From assembly GCF_011605345.1 (NCBI RefSeq), contig NZ_JAAOXM010000016.1, forward strand, positions 95,316 to 159,315: 64,000 nucleotides of DNA. The letters run 5' to 3'. A model generated the notes under the pieces. That model had not been told where the DNA came from. It did not search any database and saw nothing but the letters and a program-made list of their open reading frames with translations. Source of the DNA: Burkholderia sp. D-99. Its GTDB lineage: Bacteria; Pseudomonadota; Gammaproteobacteria; Burkholderiales; Burkholderiaceae. The position numbers and the translations under genes were made by a program. Of the stretch, positions 34,255-42,848 are shown in pieces. Each line of letters begins with the position of its first letter. Within the stretch, counting starts at the first letter, position 1.

Positions 34255-34414
34255 GTGTAGTGTTCGGTGCCAGGCGGCGCTGATGTGCCAGCGGATTCGT
34301 GCTCGTGGCAAGGCGCAAACCGCAGCGATGCCTGGTGGCATCGCGAGGATTTGCAACGCGGCCACGGGTGCGAAGGCGCCGCACATGAGTGCCGATTGGT
34401 GCCGAACACTGCAC
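34255..34414 (-). ncRNA. 160-nt imperfect hairpin: candidate structured RNA
   Basis: Two 78-base arms (34255-34332, 34337-34414) are inverted copies around a TGGT loop. Paired blocks, outside in, are AGTGTTCGG, CCA, CGGC, ATGTGC, TTCG, CGTGGC, GCAAA and GCGATGCC, with symmetric internal loops and one offset bulge per arm. On the minus strand a TATAAT (34431-34426) predicts transcription starting near 34419, at the outer edge of the stem. The outer bases can instead form CATGAGTGC/GCACTCATG (34384-34419). It could be a stand-alone RNA or the leader of the 2Fe-2S gene. A decayed palindromic element is the alternative. I do not recognise the family. Confidence 0.5.
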
Positions 34415-34425
34415 TCATGCGGACG

Positions 34426-34431
34426 ATTATA
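34426..34431 (-). promoter_or_regulatory. TATAAT -10 box ahead of the hairpin RNA and 2Fe-2S gene
   Basis: A perfect -10 in GCTATAATCG on the minus strand. The -35 region (GGGCAG at 17-base spacing) is weak. The predicted start coincides with the hairpin edge. Confidence 0.55.
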
Positions 34432-34527
34432 GCGACCGGCGTACGCCGCTGCCCGCGATACCGCCGCGGCCGCGCTGCTGGAAGCGCTGGAAGCGTTGCA
34501 ACCGCCGCAGCCATCGCAGCTACCGCG

Positions 34528-35688
34528 TCAGCGGCGCAACACGGCCGGCAGCCAGGCGTGCTCGACGCGCTGGCCGAGCCAGATCAGCGCCGCGTAGGGC
34601 CAGATCCACGCGAGCCAGCGCGCGAGGCTGTTGAAGTGCAGGTAGCGGCCCTGCCGCCAGCCCGACAGCGTGAAGTCGAAGAACGGATTGACCGGCAGCA
34701 GGTTCACGAGCGCCACGCCGGCCAGCAGCGCGAGCGCCGCAAGCGTCGCGCGCCACGTCGCCGGCACGTGCAGCGCGACGAGCGCGGCCGCGAAACCGAG
34801 CTCGATCCCGAGCCGCGCACCGGGCGTCGCCCATACGACGACGAGGCCGGTGGCCGACTGCATGAACGTCGCGGCCGCCTTCAGCACGAGCGTCGCGGCG
34901 ACGAGCGCGATCAGCAGCCGGATGCGCGGCGCGCGCGGCCGCATTGCGAGCGACGCGATCGTCAGCGCGGCGAACAGCATCAGCCCGCCGAGCGCGGCCT
35001 CCCACGCGGAGTCGGACAGCCAGCCGTCGACGCGCTCGGGCCATTCGCCCACGCGCCACGCGGCCGGCAGCCACGCGAGCAGCGCGTCCTGCATCGACGT
35101 GTCGGCACGCTCCCACAGCGCGGCCGGCCAGTCGCCGATGCCGAACAGGAACGGCGACGGGAACAGGATCGCGAACGGCCACAGCCCGGCGAGCAGCAGC
35201 GGCGTCGCACCGTCGTCCTCGAACCACGCGAAGCGCAGCCGCCGCAGCGCGCCGCGATCGAGCAGCGCACCGGTGGCCGGCGCGACGAGCGCCGCGCCCA
35301 GCAACGCGCCGAGCGCATTGGCCGCGAGATCGAGATTCGACGCGACACGCGTCGGCAGGTAGGTTTGCAACGCTTCCATCGAGCCCGACAGCAGTACGCC
35401 GAGCCCGGCCGCGATCAGCGTCGCGGCCACGCCGCGCCAGCGCGGATGCAGCGCGAGCACGGCGAGCACGGCGAGCGCGCCGAACGGCAGGTAACCGAGC
35501 ACGTTCGTGACCACGTCGAATGCGGTCACGTAGCGCTGCATCGGCGCGAACAGGTAGTCGAACGGCCCGATGCCGAGCGACACCCAGCCTTCGAACGGAT
35601 ACAGCGACGCGTAGACGATGAGTGCCGTGTAAGCGGCAAAGGCCTGCCGCGCGAGCGGCGATGCGCGAGGCGTGCCGGTCGCGCTCAT
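34528..35688 (-). CDS. VanZ-like family membrane protein
   Basis: A 386-residue polytopic inner-membrane protein. The VanZ-type core is near the N-terminus: AYTALIVYASLYPFEGW, FDVVTNVLGYLPFGALAVL, MEALQTYLPTRVASNLDLAANALGALLGA. About four more helices follow to RVEHAWLPAVLRR. VanZ relatives are linked to glycopeptide tolerance in Gram-positives; the role in Proteobacteria is unknown. The ATG at 35688 avoids an Arg-rich leader. It follows the lipoprotein of the MCE operon by 19 bases and may be co-transcribed. Confidence 0.85.
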   Translation of the reverse strand: MSATGTPRASPLARQAFAAYTALIVYASLYPFEGWVSLGIGPFDYLFAPMQRYVTAFDVVTNVLGYLPFGALAVLAVLALHPRWRGVAATLIAAGLGVLLSGSMEALQTYLPTRVASNLDLAANALGALLGAALVAPATGALLDRGALRRLRFAWFEDDGATPLLLAGLWPFAILFPSPFLFGIGDWPAALWERADTSMQDALLAWLPAAWRVGEWPERVDGWLSDSAWEAALGGLMLFAALTIASLAMRPRAPRIRLLIALVAATLVLKAAATFMQSATGLVVVWATPGARLGIELGFAAALVALHVPATWRATLAALALLAGVALVNLLPVNPFFDFTLSGWRQGRYLHFNSLARWLAWIWPYAALIWLGQRVEHAWLPAVLRR

Positions 35689-35707
35689 CGCGGCTGCACG
35701 GCACGCG

Positions 35708-36346
35708 TCACGGCGTGCCCGCGTACGCCTGCATGCCGACCCACGCGGCGATCTGCGACACGAGCTCGTTGCTCGCCGTCGCGAGCGCGCGGGCGCCGCC
35801 CGCCGCGTCGGGCGTGCTCGACGGCGCACGCGCGACGAACGTGCGCTGGCCGAGCACCTTGCCGTCCAGTGTCAGCGTCGCGCGCGCGGTAACGGCGCCG
35901 TGGCTCTGCGACTGGCCGTCGAACACCTGCTCGAATTCGTTCAGGTCGACCTTGAGGGTCGGCGCGCGCACGCCGTCGGACCCTTCGAGCACCGTGCCGC
36001 GCGACGACAGCGCGCCGCGCAGCCGCTGCGTGAGCAGTTGTGCGGGCGGTGCCGTCCAGCGGCTGTCGCGATAGACGGCCACGTGCTGCGCGTCCACGTA
36101 CGCGAGGCGGTACGAGAATTTGTCGGAGTCGAGCGCGTCGGGCGCGGCGACGTCGAGCACCTTCAGCGCGGGGCCCGGGCCTGCGGTCACGACCGACGGG
36201 GCCGCCCCAGGTGTGGCCGGCCCGAGGTCATAGCGGACATTCGACAGCACCGCGCTGTTGCCCGCGCAGCCGGCCGCGAGCGACAGCGTCAGCGCGGCAA
36301 GCGCGGCCGCGGCCGGACGCAGCGCGCGGTCAAGGATTCGTGGCAT
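35708..36346 (-). CDS. ABC-type auxiliary lipoprotein (PqiC/LinM type)
   Basis: A lipoprotein of about 212 residues of the ABC_trans_aux family. The signal ends TLSLAAGC-AGN, a clear lipobox. The mature domain (VRYDLGPATPG... FSYRLAYVDAQHVAVYRDSRWTAPPAQLLTQRL) fits outer-membrane partners of MCE transporters. The ATG at 36346 has AGGA seven bases upstream; one at 36361 is also possible. It is encoded after the MCE protein, consistent with a trans-envelope lipid transport system. Confidence 0.88.
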   Translation of the reverse strand: MPRILDRALRPAAAALAALTLSLAAGCAGNSAVLSNVRYDLGPATPGAAPSVVTAGPGPALKVLDVAAPDALDSDKFSYRLAYVDAQHVAVYRDSRWTAPPAQLLTQRLRGALSSRGTVLEGSDGVRAPTLKVDLNEFEQVFDGQSQSHGAVTARATLTLDGKVLGQRTFVARAPSSTPDAAGGARALATASNELVSQIAAWVGMQAYAGTP

Positions 36347-36384
36347 GGCGTGTTCCTGCATGATGTTTCCGGTTTCGATGGGTG

Positions 36385-37314
36385 TCACTGCCCGGCCGTC
36401 GCACCGGGCCAGACGAAGCCCGCTTCGCCGGGCCCCGGCGCCGCGCCGGGCGCACCGAACAACAGACTGCGCGGGTTGCGGCCAAGTTCACCGGCCACGT
36501 CCTTCAATTGCCGCGACGCATCGCCGACGCTGCCGGCCAGCGCGTTGAAACGCGGCAGCGTGTCGTACTGCACGCGCGCGTTGAGCTCGTTCAGCGTGAC
36601 ACCGACCTGCTCGGCGGCCGTGCCGGCCTTGTTCAGGTTCGACACGAGCGGCCCGTTCGGCTGCAGCAGCGTGTTCGCCGACGCCATCGCGCGGTTCACC
36701 TCGTGCATCGTCTCCGGCAGCGCGGTGACCGTCGGGCCAAGCTGCTTCGTCAGCGTGGCGGCACCATCGGCCGCGTGCTGCAGGCTTTCGGCGGTCGCGC
36801 GCAACTGCTCGCGCATCTCGGGCGACATCAGCGCGTTCGCGCTCTTCGCGGCCAGTTCGAGCTGCCGCAGCAGTACGTCGCCGCGCTCCTGGATCTGGTC
36901 GAACAGGCTCGGCCGCATCGGGATCTGCGCGATCGACTTCGTCGACGACGGCAGCGGCGCCAGGTCGCGCCCCGTATCCTCGAGCTGCACGAACGCGATC
37001 CCCGTCACGCCCTGGAAGCCGAGGCTGCCGTAGGTCGACTGCGTGATCGGCGCGTCGTGATCGACGAGAATCCGGATCCGGATCTGGCCCGGGTGCGAAC
37101 GATCGAAGCCGATCGACTGCACCTTGCCGACGTCGAGGCCGCGAAAACGCACGGCCGCGTCCGGGAACAGCCCCGTCACGTTGGTGCGCGCGAGCAGGTC
37201 GTACGGCACGCGTACGGTGCGGTCGACGTTGAACCAGAACACGGTGCCCGCGATCGCGAGCGTCAGCGCGATCGTGAACAGGCCGGCCCAGAACGCATGT
37301 GATTTGTTTTCCAT
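36385..37314 (-). CDS. MCE-domain substrate-binding protein (MlaD/PqiB-like)
   Basis: A 309-residue membrane-anchored periplasmic protein. A single N-terminal helix (about 10-30) precedes one MCE domain (about 40-120: PYDLLARTNVTGLFPDAAVRFRGLDVGKVQSIGF and YGSLGFQGVTGIAFVQL). A long helical tail follows to about 290. One MCE domain plus extended tail suggests a hexameric ring with a needle. It would ferry lipids for the neighbouring permease and ATPase. The usual mla genes (mlaA, mlaB, mlaC) are not here. Confidence 0.92.
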   Translation of the reverse strand: MENKSHAFWAGLFTIALTLAIAGTVFWFNVDRTVRVPYDLLARTNVTGLFPDAAVRFRGLDVGKVQSIGFDRSHPGQIRIRILVDHDAPITQSTYGSLGFQGVTGIAFVQLEDTGRDLAPLPSSTKSIAQIPMRPSLFDQIQERGDVLLRQLELAAKSANALMSPEMREQLRATAESLQHAADGAATLTKQLGPTVTALPETMHEVNRAMASANTLLQPNGPLVSNLNKAGTAAEQVGVTLNELNARVQYDTLPRFNALAGSVGDASRQLKDVAGELGRNPRSLLFGAPGAAPGPGEAGFVWPGATAGQ

Positions 37315-37332
37315 TCGGGGATTCCTTCGTTC

Positions 37333-38247
37333 CTACAGCTCGACGCTCGACAGCGCCGGTTCGAGGGCCGCCTTCGGCAGCTTCGCGCGTCGCTCGGGCG
37401 GCAGCGCCTGCAATGCGCGGCGCCCGCGCAGCCCCAGGAAATATTCGTGGATGAACGGATGGTCGACGTTCGCGGCCTCCTCGACCGGTGCGGCGACCAG
37501 CACCTTGCGGTCGGCCAGCACCGCGACGCGCGTCGACAGCGCGACCATCGTGTCGAGATCGTGCGTCACCATCACGACGGTCAGCCCGAGCGTGCGGTGG
37601 AGCGTCGCGATCAGCTCGACGAATTCGTCCGACGCCTGCGGATCGAGGCCGGCCGTCGGTTCGTCGAGGAACAGCAGCTCGGGCTCGAGCGCGATCGCAC
37701 GCGCGATGCCGACCCGCTTGACCATTCCGCCCGACAGCGCGGCCGGCATCTTCGACGCGTGCTTGCACGGCAGCCCGACCATCTCGAGCTTCAGCATCAC
37801 GATGTCGTGCAGGAGATCCGGCGGCACGCGGCCAAGCTCGCGCAGCGGCTGCGCGACGTTGTCGAACACCGTCATCGACGAGAACAGCGCGCCCTGCTGG
37901 AACAGCATCCCCGAGCGCGTGCGCATCATCCGCGCGCTCGCGTCGTCGATCGTCGCGGTATCTTCGCCGAACACCTTGATCGTGCCCGACGTCGGCCGCT
38001 CGAGGCCGAGGATCTGCCGCACGAGCGTGGTCTTGCCGGAGCCCGAGCCGCCGACGATCGCCACGATCTCGCCGCGCCGAACGTCGAAGTCGAGCTTCTG
38101 GTGAATGATGTTGCGCCCGTAGCGCTTGGTCAGGTTGCGCACCTCGATCACGAGGTCGCCGGGATCGGCCGCCGCGGCCGGCCGGTCGCCGACCGACCCG
38201 GCACCGACGGCCGCCGCATGCGCGGTCGTTTCGTTCGATGCGTTCAT
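37333..38247 (-). CDS. MlaF-like lipid transport ATPase
   Basis: A 304-residue ABC ATPase. It has Walker A VGGSGSGKTTLV, Q-loop MLFQQGALFSSMTVFDNVAQPL (the MlaF-type ALFSS), signature LSGGMVKRVGIARAI, Walker B LLFLDEPTAGLDP and H-loop VTHDLDT. An Ala/Pro-rich N-terminus of about 30 residues precedes it. Its start overlaps the permease stop by four bases, so the two are coupled. It powers the MCE-type transporter. Confidence 0.93.
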   Translation of the reverse strand: MNASNETTAHAAAVGAGSVGDRPAAAADPGDLVIEVRNLTKRYGRNIIHQKLDFDVRRGEIVAIVGGSGSGKTTLVRQILGLERPTSGTIKVFGEDTATIDDASARMMRTRSGMLFQQGALFSSMTVFDNVAQPLRELGRVPPDLLHDIVMLKLEMVGLPCKHASKMPAALSGGMVKRVGIARAIALEPELLFLDEPTAGLDPQASDEFVELIATLHRTLGLTVVMVTHDLDTMVALSTRVAVLADRKVLVAAPVEEAANVDHPFIHEYFLGLRGRRALQALPPERRAKLPKAALEPALSSVEL

Positions 38248-39368
38248 CCGAGCCCCACGTTCTGGAACAGGATCGCGAACACAGCGTCGGCGAGGATCAC
38301 GACCGTGATCGACGACACGACCGACGTGGTCGTGCCTTCACCGAGGCTCTGCGAGTTCGCCTTGATCCGGAAGCCGAAATGGCACGCGACCAGCGCGATC
38401 AGCATGCCGAACACGACGCCCTTGCCCACGCCGATGTACAGGTTCGCGATCGGCACGACGCCCGGCAGCGAGCGCACGAAATAGTTGACGTCGATCCCGA
38501 GCACGAGCTTCGCGGCAAGCGCACCGCCCGTCAACGCGATGATGTTGGTCCACATCACGAGCAGCGGCATCGCGACGCCGAGCGCGAGCACGCGCGGCAG
38601 GATCAGCCGCAGCCCGTGCGGAATGCCCATCACGCGCATCGCGTCGAGCTCCTCGGTCACACGCATCACGCCGATCTGCGCGGTGATCGCCGAGCCCGAG
38701 CGGCCCGCGACGAGAATGGCCGACAGCACCGGGCCGAGCTCGCGGATCACCGACAGCCCGAGGATGTTCACGATGTAGCGGTTCGCGCCGAACATCTGCA
38801 ACTGCTGCGCGGACAGGTAGCTGAGCACGATGCCGATCAGGAACGCGACGAGCGCGGTGATCGGCAGGGCCTGCGCGCCGGCGCTGTAGATGTTCGCCGA
38901 GGTCTCCTTCCACGGCATGGTCTGCGGACGGCGCAACACCGACAGCGCATCGAGGATCACGAGGCCGAACAACGCGATGCCGCCCTGCAGGTGTTCGCCG
39001 AACCGGAAGATCGCCTGACCGAGCCGCGTGACGGGATCGAAGCGCACGACGCGCTCGGGCGCCTCGCGCCCGCTGTCGAGCCGCTCGATGCGCTCGAAGA
39101 TCGTGCGCTGCGTGTCGCTCAACGAGACGCCGGCCGGCAGCTTGCGGCCCCACACGCGCCACAGCGCCTGGCCGCCGACGTGGTCGAGCCGCTCGATGCC
39201 GGACAGATCCCATTCGCTCACGCGCCCGGACCCGATGCTCGCGATACGACGCGCCACCGCGCCACGATTGCGTGCAAGCGCGAGCGCGGTCCACTGGCCG
39301 TACAGGCGCACCGTCTGGCCCTGGCCGCCGGCGTCGACCGACAGGCCGGGAGGAGTCTCGAAGTCCAA
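38244..39368 (-). CDS. MlaE-like lipid transport permease with N-terminal STAS-like region
   Basis: A permease of about 374 residues. The first 115 or so (VRLYGQWTALALARN... WDLSGIERLDHVGGQALWRVWG) look like a fused STAS domain, the job of separate MlaB in E. coli. The MlaE core follows (GAQALPITALVAFLIGIVLSYLSAQQLQMFG; IRELGPVLSAILVAGRSGSAITAQIG; VTEELDAMRVMGI). No ATG fits; I place the start at the TTG at 39368, before DFETPPGLS. A TACAAT (39407-39402) predicts a transcript starting about 27 bases earlier, with no clear ribosome site. Confidence 0.88.
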   Translation of the reverse strand: MDFETPPGLSVDAGGQGQTVRLYGQWTALALARNRGAVARRIASIGSGRVSEWDLSGIERLDHVGGQALWRVWGRKLPAGVSLSDTQRTIFERIERLDSGREAPERVVRFDPVTRLGQAIFRFGEHLQGGIALFGLVILDALSVLRRPQTMPWKETSANIYSAGAQALPITALVAFLIGIVLSYLSAQQLQMFGANRYIVNILGLSVIRELGPVLSAILVAGRSGSAITAQIGVMRVTEELDAMRVMGIPHGLRLILPRVLALGVAMPLLVMWTNIIALTGGALAAKLVLGIDVNYFVRSLPGVVPIANLYIGVGKGVVFGMLIALVACHFGFRIKANSQSLGEGTTTSVVSSITVVILADAVFAILFQNVGLG

Positions 39369-39702
39369 GGGCAGGTTGTTTGCAAAAAGGTGACAGCGGT
39401 CATTGTAGCGAACCGCCCGGCGACGCGACGTGAGGATTTCCGTGTGGACGCCCAGCCCGGGGCCCGCAGCCGGGCGCGCCTGGCCGGGTGCGCCCAGCCG
39501 GAGGCGCCGGGCCGGGTCGCCCGCCCCGGGGTGCGCGTGGAAGCCGCCGCCCCTGCCGGTTGACGGCTTCACCACCTTTCATTCTTCCGTCACGTTTCCT
39601 TTCGATACTCTCACGCGCCGCACATCAGGCCGTCGGCGCCCCGCGCCGCCATTCGCTGCGCACCTCGCGTTTCATAAAACAGAACACCGAACAGGACAAC
39701 CG

Positions 39703-41772
39703 ATGCATCTCCCCCTGCTTTCCCGCCGTCGCATGCCGGCCATCGCCGCGCTCGCCAGCCTCGCCTTCATCCTCGCCGCGTGCGGCGGCGACGACGTCAC
39801 CTCGCCGCCGGTGACGCCGCCGGCGGCCCAGGCGCCCGTCGGCACGACGGCCACGCTCGCCCTGCTCGAGACGACCGACCTGCACACCAACGTGCTGTCG
39901 TATGACTATTTCAAGCTCGCCGCCGACAATTCGCTCGGCTTCGAACGCGTGTCGACGCTGATCGCACAAGCACGCAAGCAATACCCGAACACGCTGCTGC
40001 TCGACAACGGCGACACGATCCAGGGCACCGCGCTGTCGGATTACCAAGCGCTCGTGAAGCCGGTCGGCTGCGACCAGACGCTCGCGATCTACAAGGTGAT
40101 GAACGCCGCGAAATTCGACGGCGGCGGGATCGGCAACCACGAATTCAACTACGGGCTGCCGTACCTGTCGCAGGTGACCGGCAACACGTTCGAGGTCGAC
40201 GGCCTGCCGGCGCCCGCCCAGCAGAAGAAGTGCGCGGGCCCGAACTTCCCGCAGGTGCTCGCGAACGTGATCAGCGCGAAGACCAACGCGCCGCTGTTCA
40301 CGCCGTACACGATCCTGACCCGCACCGTGACCGCGACGACGCCGGACGGCAAGACGGTCAGCGCGCCCGTGAAGATCGGCATCATCGGCTTCACGCCGCC
40401 CGCGATCATGAACTGGGACAAGCGCTGGCTCGACGGCAAGGTCTACACGACCGGCCTGAAGGAAGCCGCCGAGAAGTACATTCCGGAGATGCGCGCGAAG
40501 GGCGCCGATCTCGTCGTCGCGATCTCGCACGGCGGCCTCGACAATTCCGCGTATTCGCCGACGATGGAGAACGGCAGCTGGTGGCTGTCGAAGGTGACCG
40601 GCATCGACGCGATGCTGATCGGCCACTCGCACCAGGTGTTCCCGGACGCGAACAGCACCGTGTCGCAGTTCAACCTGCCGGGCGTCGACAAGGTCAAGGG
40701 CACCGTCAACGGCGTGCCGACCGTGATGGCCAACTACTGGGGCAAGCACCTCGGCGTGATCAAGCTCGGCCTGAAGTTCGACGGCAAGACGTGGAGCGTC
40801 GACAAGTCGCAGACGACCGTCGAGGCGCGCTCGACCCAGAACGCCGACAAGAGCTACGTCGCGGCCGATCCGTCGGTTTCCACCGCGATCGCCGCCGAAC
40901 ACCAGGCGACGATCGACTACGTGAAGACGCCGATCGGCTCGACCGACTACCGGATGAACTCGTACTTCGCGGACGTCGGCGACCCGGGCGCGATCCAGAT
41001 CGTCAACGAGGCGCAGGCCGACTACGTGAAAACCTACGTGCAGGCGAACCTGCCGCAATACGCGTCGCTGCCGGTGCTGTCGGTCAGCGCGCCGTTCAAG
41101 AGCGGCTTCGGCGGCGGCACCGACTACACCGACGTCGCGCCGGGCGCGCTCGCGATCAACAACGCGGCCGACCTGTACCTGTATCCGAACACCGTGTATG
41201 CGGTGAAGGTGAGCGGCGCCGACGTGAAGAACTGGCTCGAAACCGCCGCGAAGCGCTTCAACCGCATCGACCCGACCAAGGCGACCGTGCAGCCGCTCGT
41301 CAGCACGTTCCCCGGCTACAACTTCGACATGTTCACGTCCGCCGATCTCGCGTATGAAATCGACGTCACGCAGCCGGTCGGCAGCCGGATCAAGAACCTG
41401 ACGTACAAGGGCGCGCCGATCGACCCGAACGCGCAGTTCATCGTCGCGACCAACAACTACCGCGCGAGCGGCGGCGGCAACTTCCCGGGCCTCGACGGCA
41501 GCAAGACGATCTTCGCGTCGCCCGATGCGAACCGCGACGTGCTGATCGCGTTCGTGAAACAGCGCGGCAAGATCACGCGCACGGCCGACGGCGCGCAGCG
41601 CAGCTGGCGCTTCACGAAGCTCGCGAGCTCGGTCGCGCACGTGCAGTTCGCGTCCGCACCGAACCGCCTCGGCGACGCGGCGGCGGCCGGCCTGACCGGC
41701 ATCACGCAGGTCGCGGCCGACGACGGTTCAGGCAAGAACCTCGCCACCTACGAGATCGACCTCACCCAATGA
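39703..41772 (+). CDS. Bifunctional metallophosphatase/5'-nucleotidase (CpdB/UshA family)
   Basis: A 689-residue periplasmic lipoprotein: signal ends FILAAC-GGD. The N-terminal metallophosphatase domain has the metal ligands in ETTDLHTNV, LLDNGDTIQGT, GNHEFNYGLPYL, ISHGG and GHSHQVF. The C-terminal 5'-nucleotidase domain has NAADLYLYPNTVYAVKVSGADVKNWLE and FDMFTSADLAYEID. DLHTNV fits the 2',3'-cyclic nucleotide 2'-phosphodiesterase branch. It would salvage nucleotides and phosphate. It overlaps the next gene by four bases. Confidence 0.92.
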   Translation: MHLPLLSRRRMPAIAALASLAFILAACGGDDVTSPPVTPPAAQAPVGTTATLALLETTDLHTNVLSYDYFKLAADNSLGFERVSTLIAQARKQYPNTLLLDNGDTIQGTALSDYQALVKPVGCDQTLAIYKVMNAAKFDGGGIGNHEFNYGLPYLSQVTGNTFEVDGLPAPAQQKKCAGPNFPQVLANVISAKTNAPLFTPYTILTRTVTATTPDGKTVSAPVKIGIIGFTPPAIMNWDKRWLDGKVYTTGLKEAAEKYIPEMRAKGADLVVAISHGGLDNSAYSPTMENGSWWLSKVTGIDAMLIGHSHQVFPDANSTVSQFNLPGVDKVKGTVNGVPTVMANYWGKHLGVIKLGLKFDGKTWSVDKSQTTVEARSTQNADKSYVAADPSVSTAIAAEHQATIDYVKTPIGSTDYRMNSYFADVGDPGAIQIVNEAQADYVKTYVQANLPQYASLPVLSVSAPFKSGFGGGTDYTDVAPGALAINNAADLYLYPNTVYAVKVSGADVKNWLETAAKRFNRIDPTKATVQPLVSTFPGYNFDMFTSADLAYEIDVTQPVGSRIKNLTYKGAPIDPNAQFIVATNNYRASGGGNFPGLDGSKTIFASPDANRDVLIAFVKQRGKITRTADGAQRSWRFTKLASSVAHVQFASAPNRLGDAAAAGLTGITQVAADDGSGKNLATYEIDLTQ

Positions 41773-42626
41773 GACACGCGATGCAACCGATCCGGACGAT
41801 GCGGCCGGCCGAAACCGGCCTTGCCGCTGCCGCGCGGCGCCTGCTGCGCGCGAAACTCCCGCCGGCCGCGCTGCTCGCGACGGCGGCCGTGACCGTCGCG
41901 GCCGTGGTAGCTGCGACCGGACTGCGCAGCGCCGGCCCCGCGCCGAGCGCCGCGCAGCTCGACGAGTGGCAGGCGATGGTCACGCAGGCCACCGAGCCGC
42001 GCGCGCTCGCGCAGTTGCGCACGCTGGCGCGCCGCGGCTCGGGCGACGCGCAGGCGGCGCTCGGCATCGCGCTCGTCGACGCGCACGAACCGGGGCTGCG
42101 CGACGAGGGGCGCGGCTGGCTGGAAACGGCCGCGACGGCAGACAGCAAGGCCGGCGCGCCGGCCGCCCGGCGTGCGCAGCTCGCGCTCGGCAAGGCGTTG
42201 CTGCTCGGCAGCAGCGACATGCCGAAGGACTATGCGCGCGCCCGCACGCTGCTCGGTGAAGCGGCCGCGCAGGGCGACCCGGCCGCCGCGTATTACCTCG
42301 GGCTGATTTATCGCAGCGGCTACGGCATCGCCGCCGATCCCGTGCAGGCCGCGCACTGGTTCGAGGTCGCATCGCGCGCGGACATCCCGGCCGCCGACTT
42401 CATGCTCGCGAACGCGTACCGCGACGGCACCGGCGTGCCGCGCGACGATGCACGCGCGCTGGCGCTGTATCGCCGGGCCGCGGAGCACGAGTTGCCGGAA
42501 GCCGTGCAGACGCTCGCGATGGCCTATCGCAACGGCGAGCTCGGGCTCAAGCCCGACGCGGACGAATTCCACGCGCAGTGGATCGAGACCGCGCATGCGC
42601 TGAAGCACCCGGTCGTCGCGCCGTGA
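41769..42626 (+). CDS. Sel1-repeat (TPR-like) membrane-anchored protein
   Basis: A 285-residue protein. A helix near residues 35-55 (PPAALLATAAVTVAAVVAATGL) anchors it. Sel1-like repeats follow: DYARARTLLGEAAAQGDPAAAYYLGLIYRSGYG, DPVQAAHWFEVASRADIPAADFMLANAYRDGTG and DDARALALYRRAAEHELPEAVQTLAMAYRNGE. These fold as helical repeats for protein contact. Its ATGA start overlaps the nucleotidase stop, so the two are coupled; a functional link is inferred only from that. Confidence 0.9.
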   Translation: MRHAMQPIRTMRPAETGLAAAARRLLRAKLPPAALLATAAVTVAAVVAATGLRSAGPAPSAAQLDEWQAMVTQATEPRALAQLRTLARRGSGDAQAALGIALVDAHEPGLRDEGRGWLETAATADSKAGAPAARRAQLALGKALLLGSSDMPKDYARARTLLGEAAAQGDPAAAYYLGLIYRSGYGIAADPVQAAHWFEVASRADIPAADFMLANAYRDGTGVPRDDARALALYRRAAEHELPEAVQTLAMAYRNGELGLKPDADEFHAQWIETAHALKHPVVAP

Positions 42627-42690
42627 CGGTTCTTCCGCACGCACGAGCGCGAACCCGCATCGCACCGGCTGCCTGACAGGCAAGCCCCGA

Positions 42691-42735
42691 CGCTCCGCGC
42701 ATCGATCGCCCGGCAACGGAATCGATCGCGGAGCG
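42691..42735. terminator. Strong hairpin downstream of the Sel1 gene
   Basis: CGCTCCGCG-ATCGAT and ATCGAT-CGCGGAGCG pair over 15 bp with one bulged C around 14 bases. No T-run follows. A smaller palindrome TGCCTGACAGGCA lies at 42670-42682. Confidence 0.5.
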
Positions 42736-42848
42736 CGGGCGCACGCGCCTGTTGCATTGCCGCCATCCGGCCGCTCCACATCGATCGGTCGGCGTGCGGC
42801 AATGCATTAACATGCAGCCTCACAATAAAACCTGAGAGAACTGCATCC

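Noticed and set aside
34259..34410. Insertion-sequence remnant or MITE with AGTGTTCGG terminal repeats
   Set aside because: Ends look like terminal inverted repeats, but I see no target duplication and the pairing runs through the whole element; kept as alternative only.
33866..34414. Longer form of the 2Fe-2S protein starting at 34414
   Set aside because: The extra 77 residues translate the hairpin and resemble no family; the ATG at 34183 fits the family.
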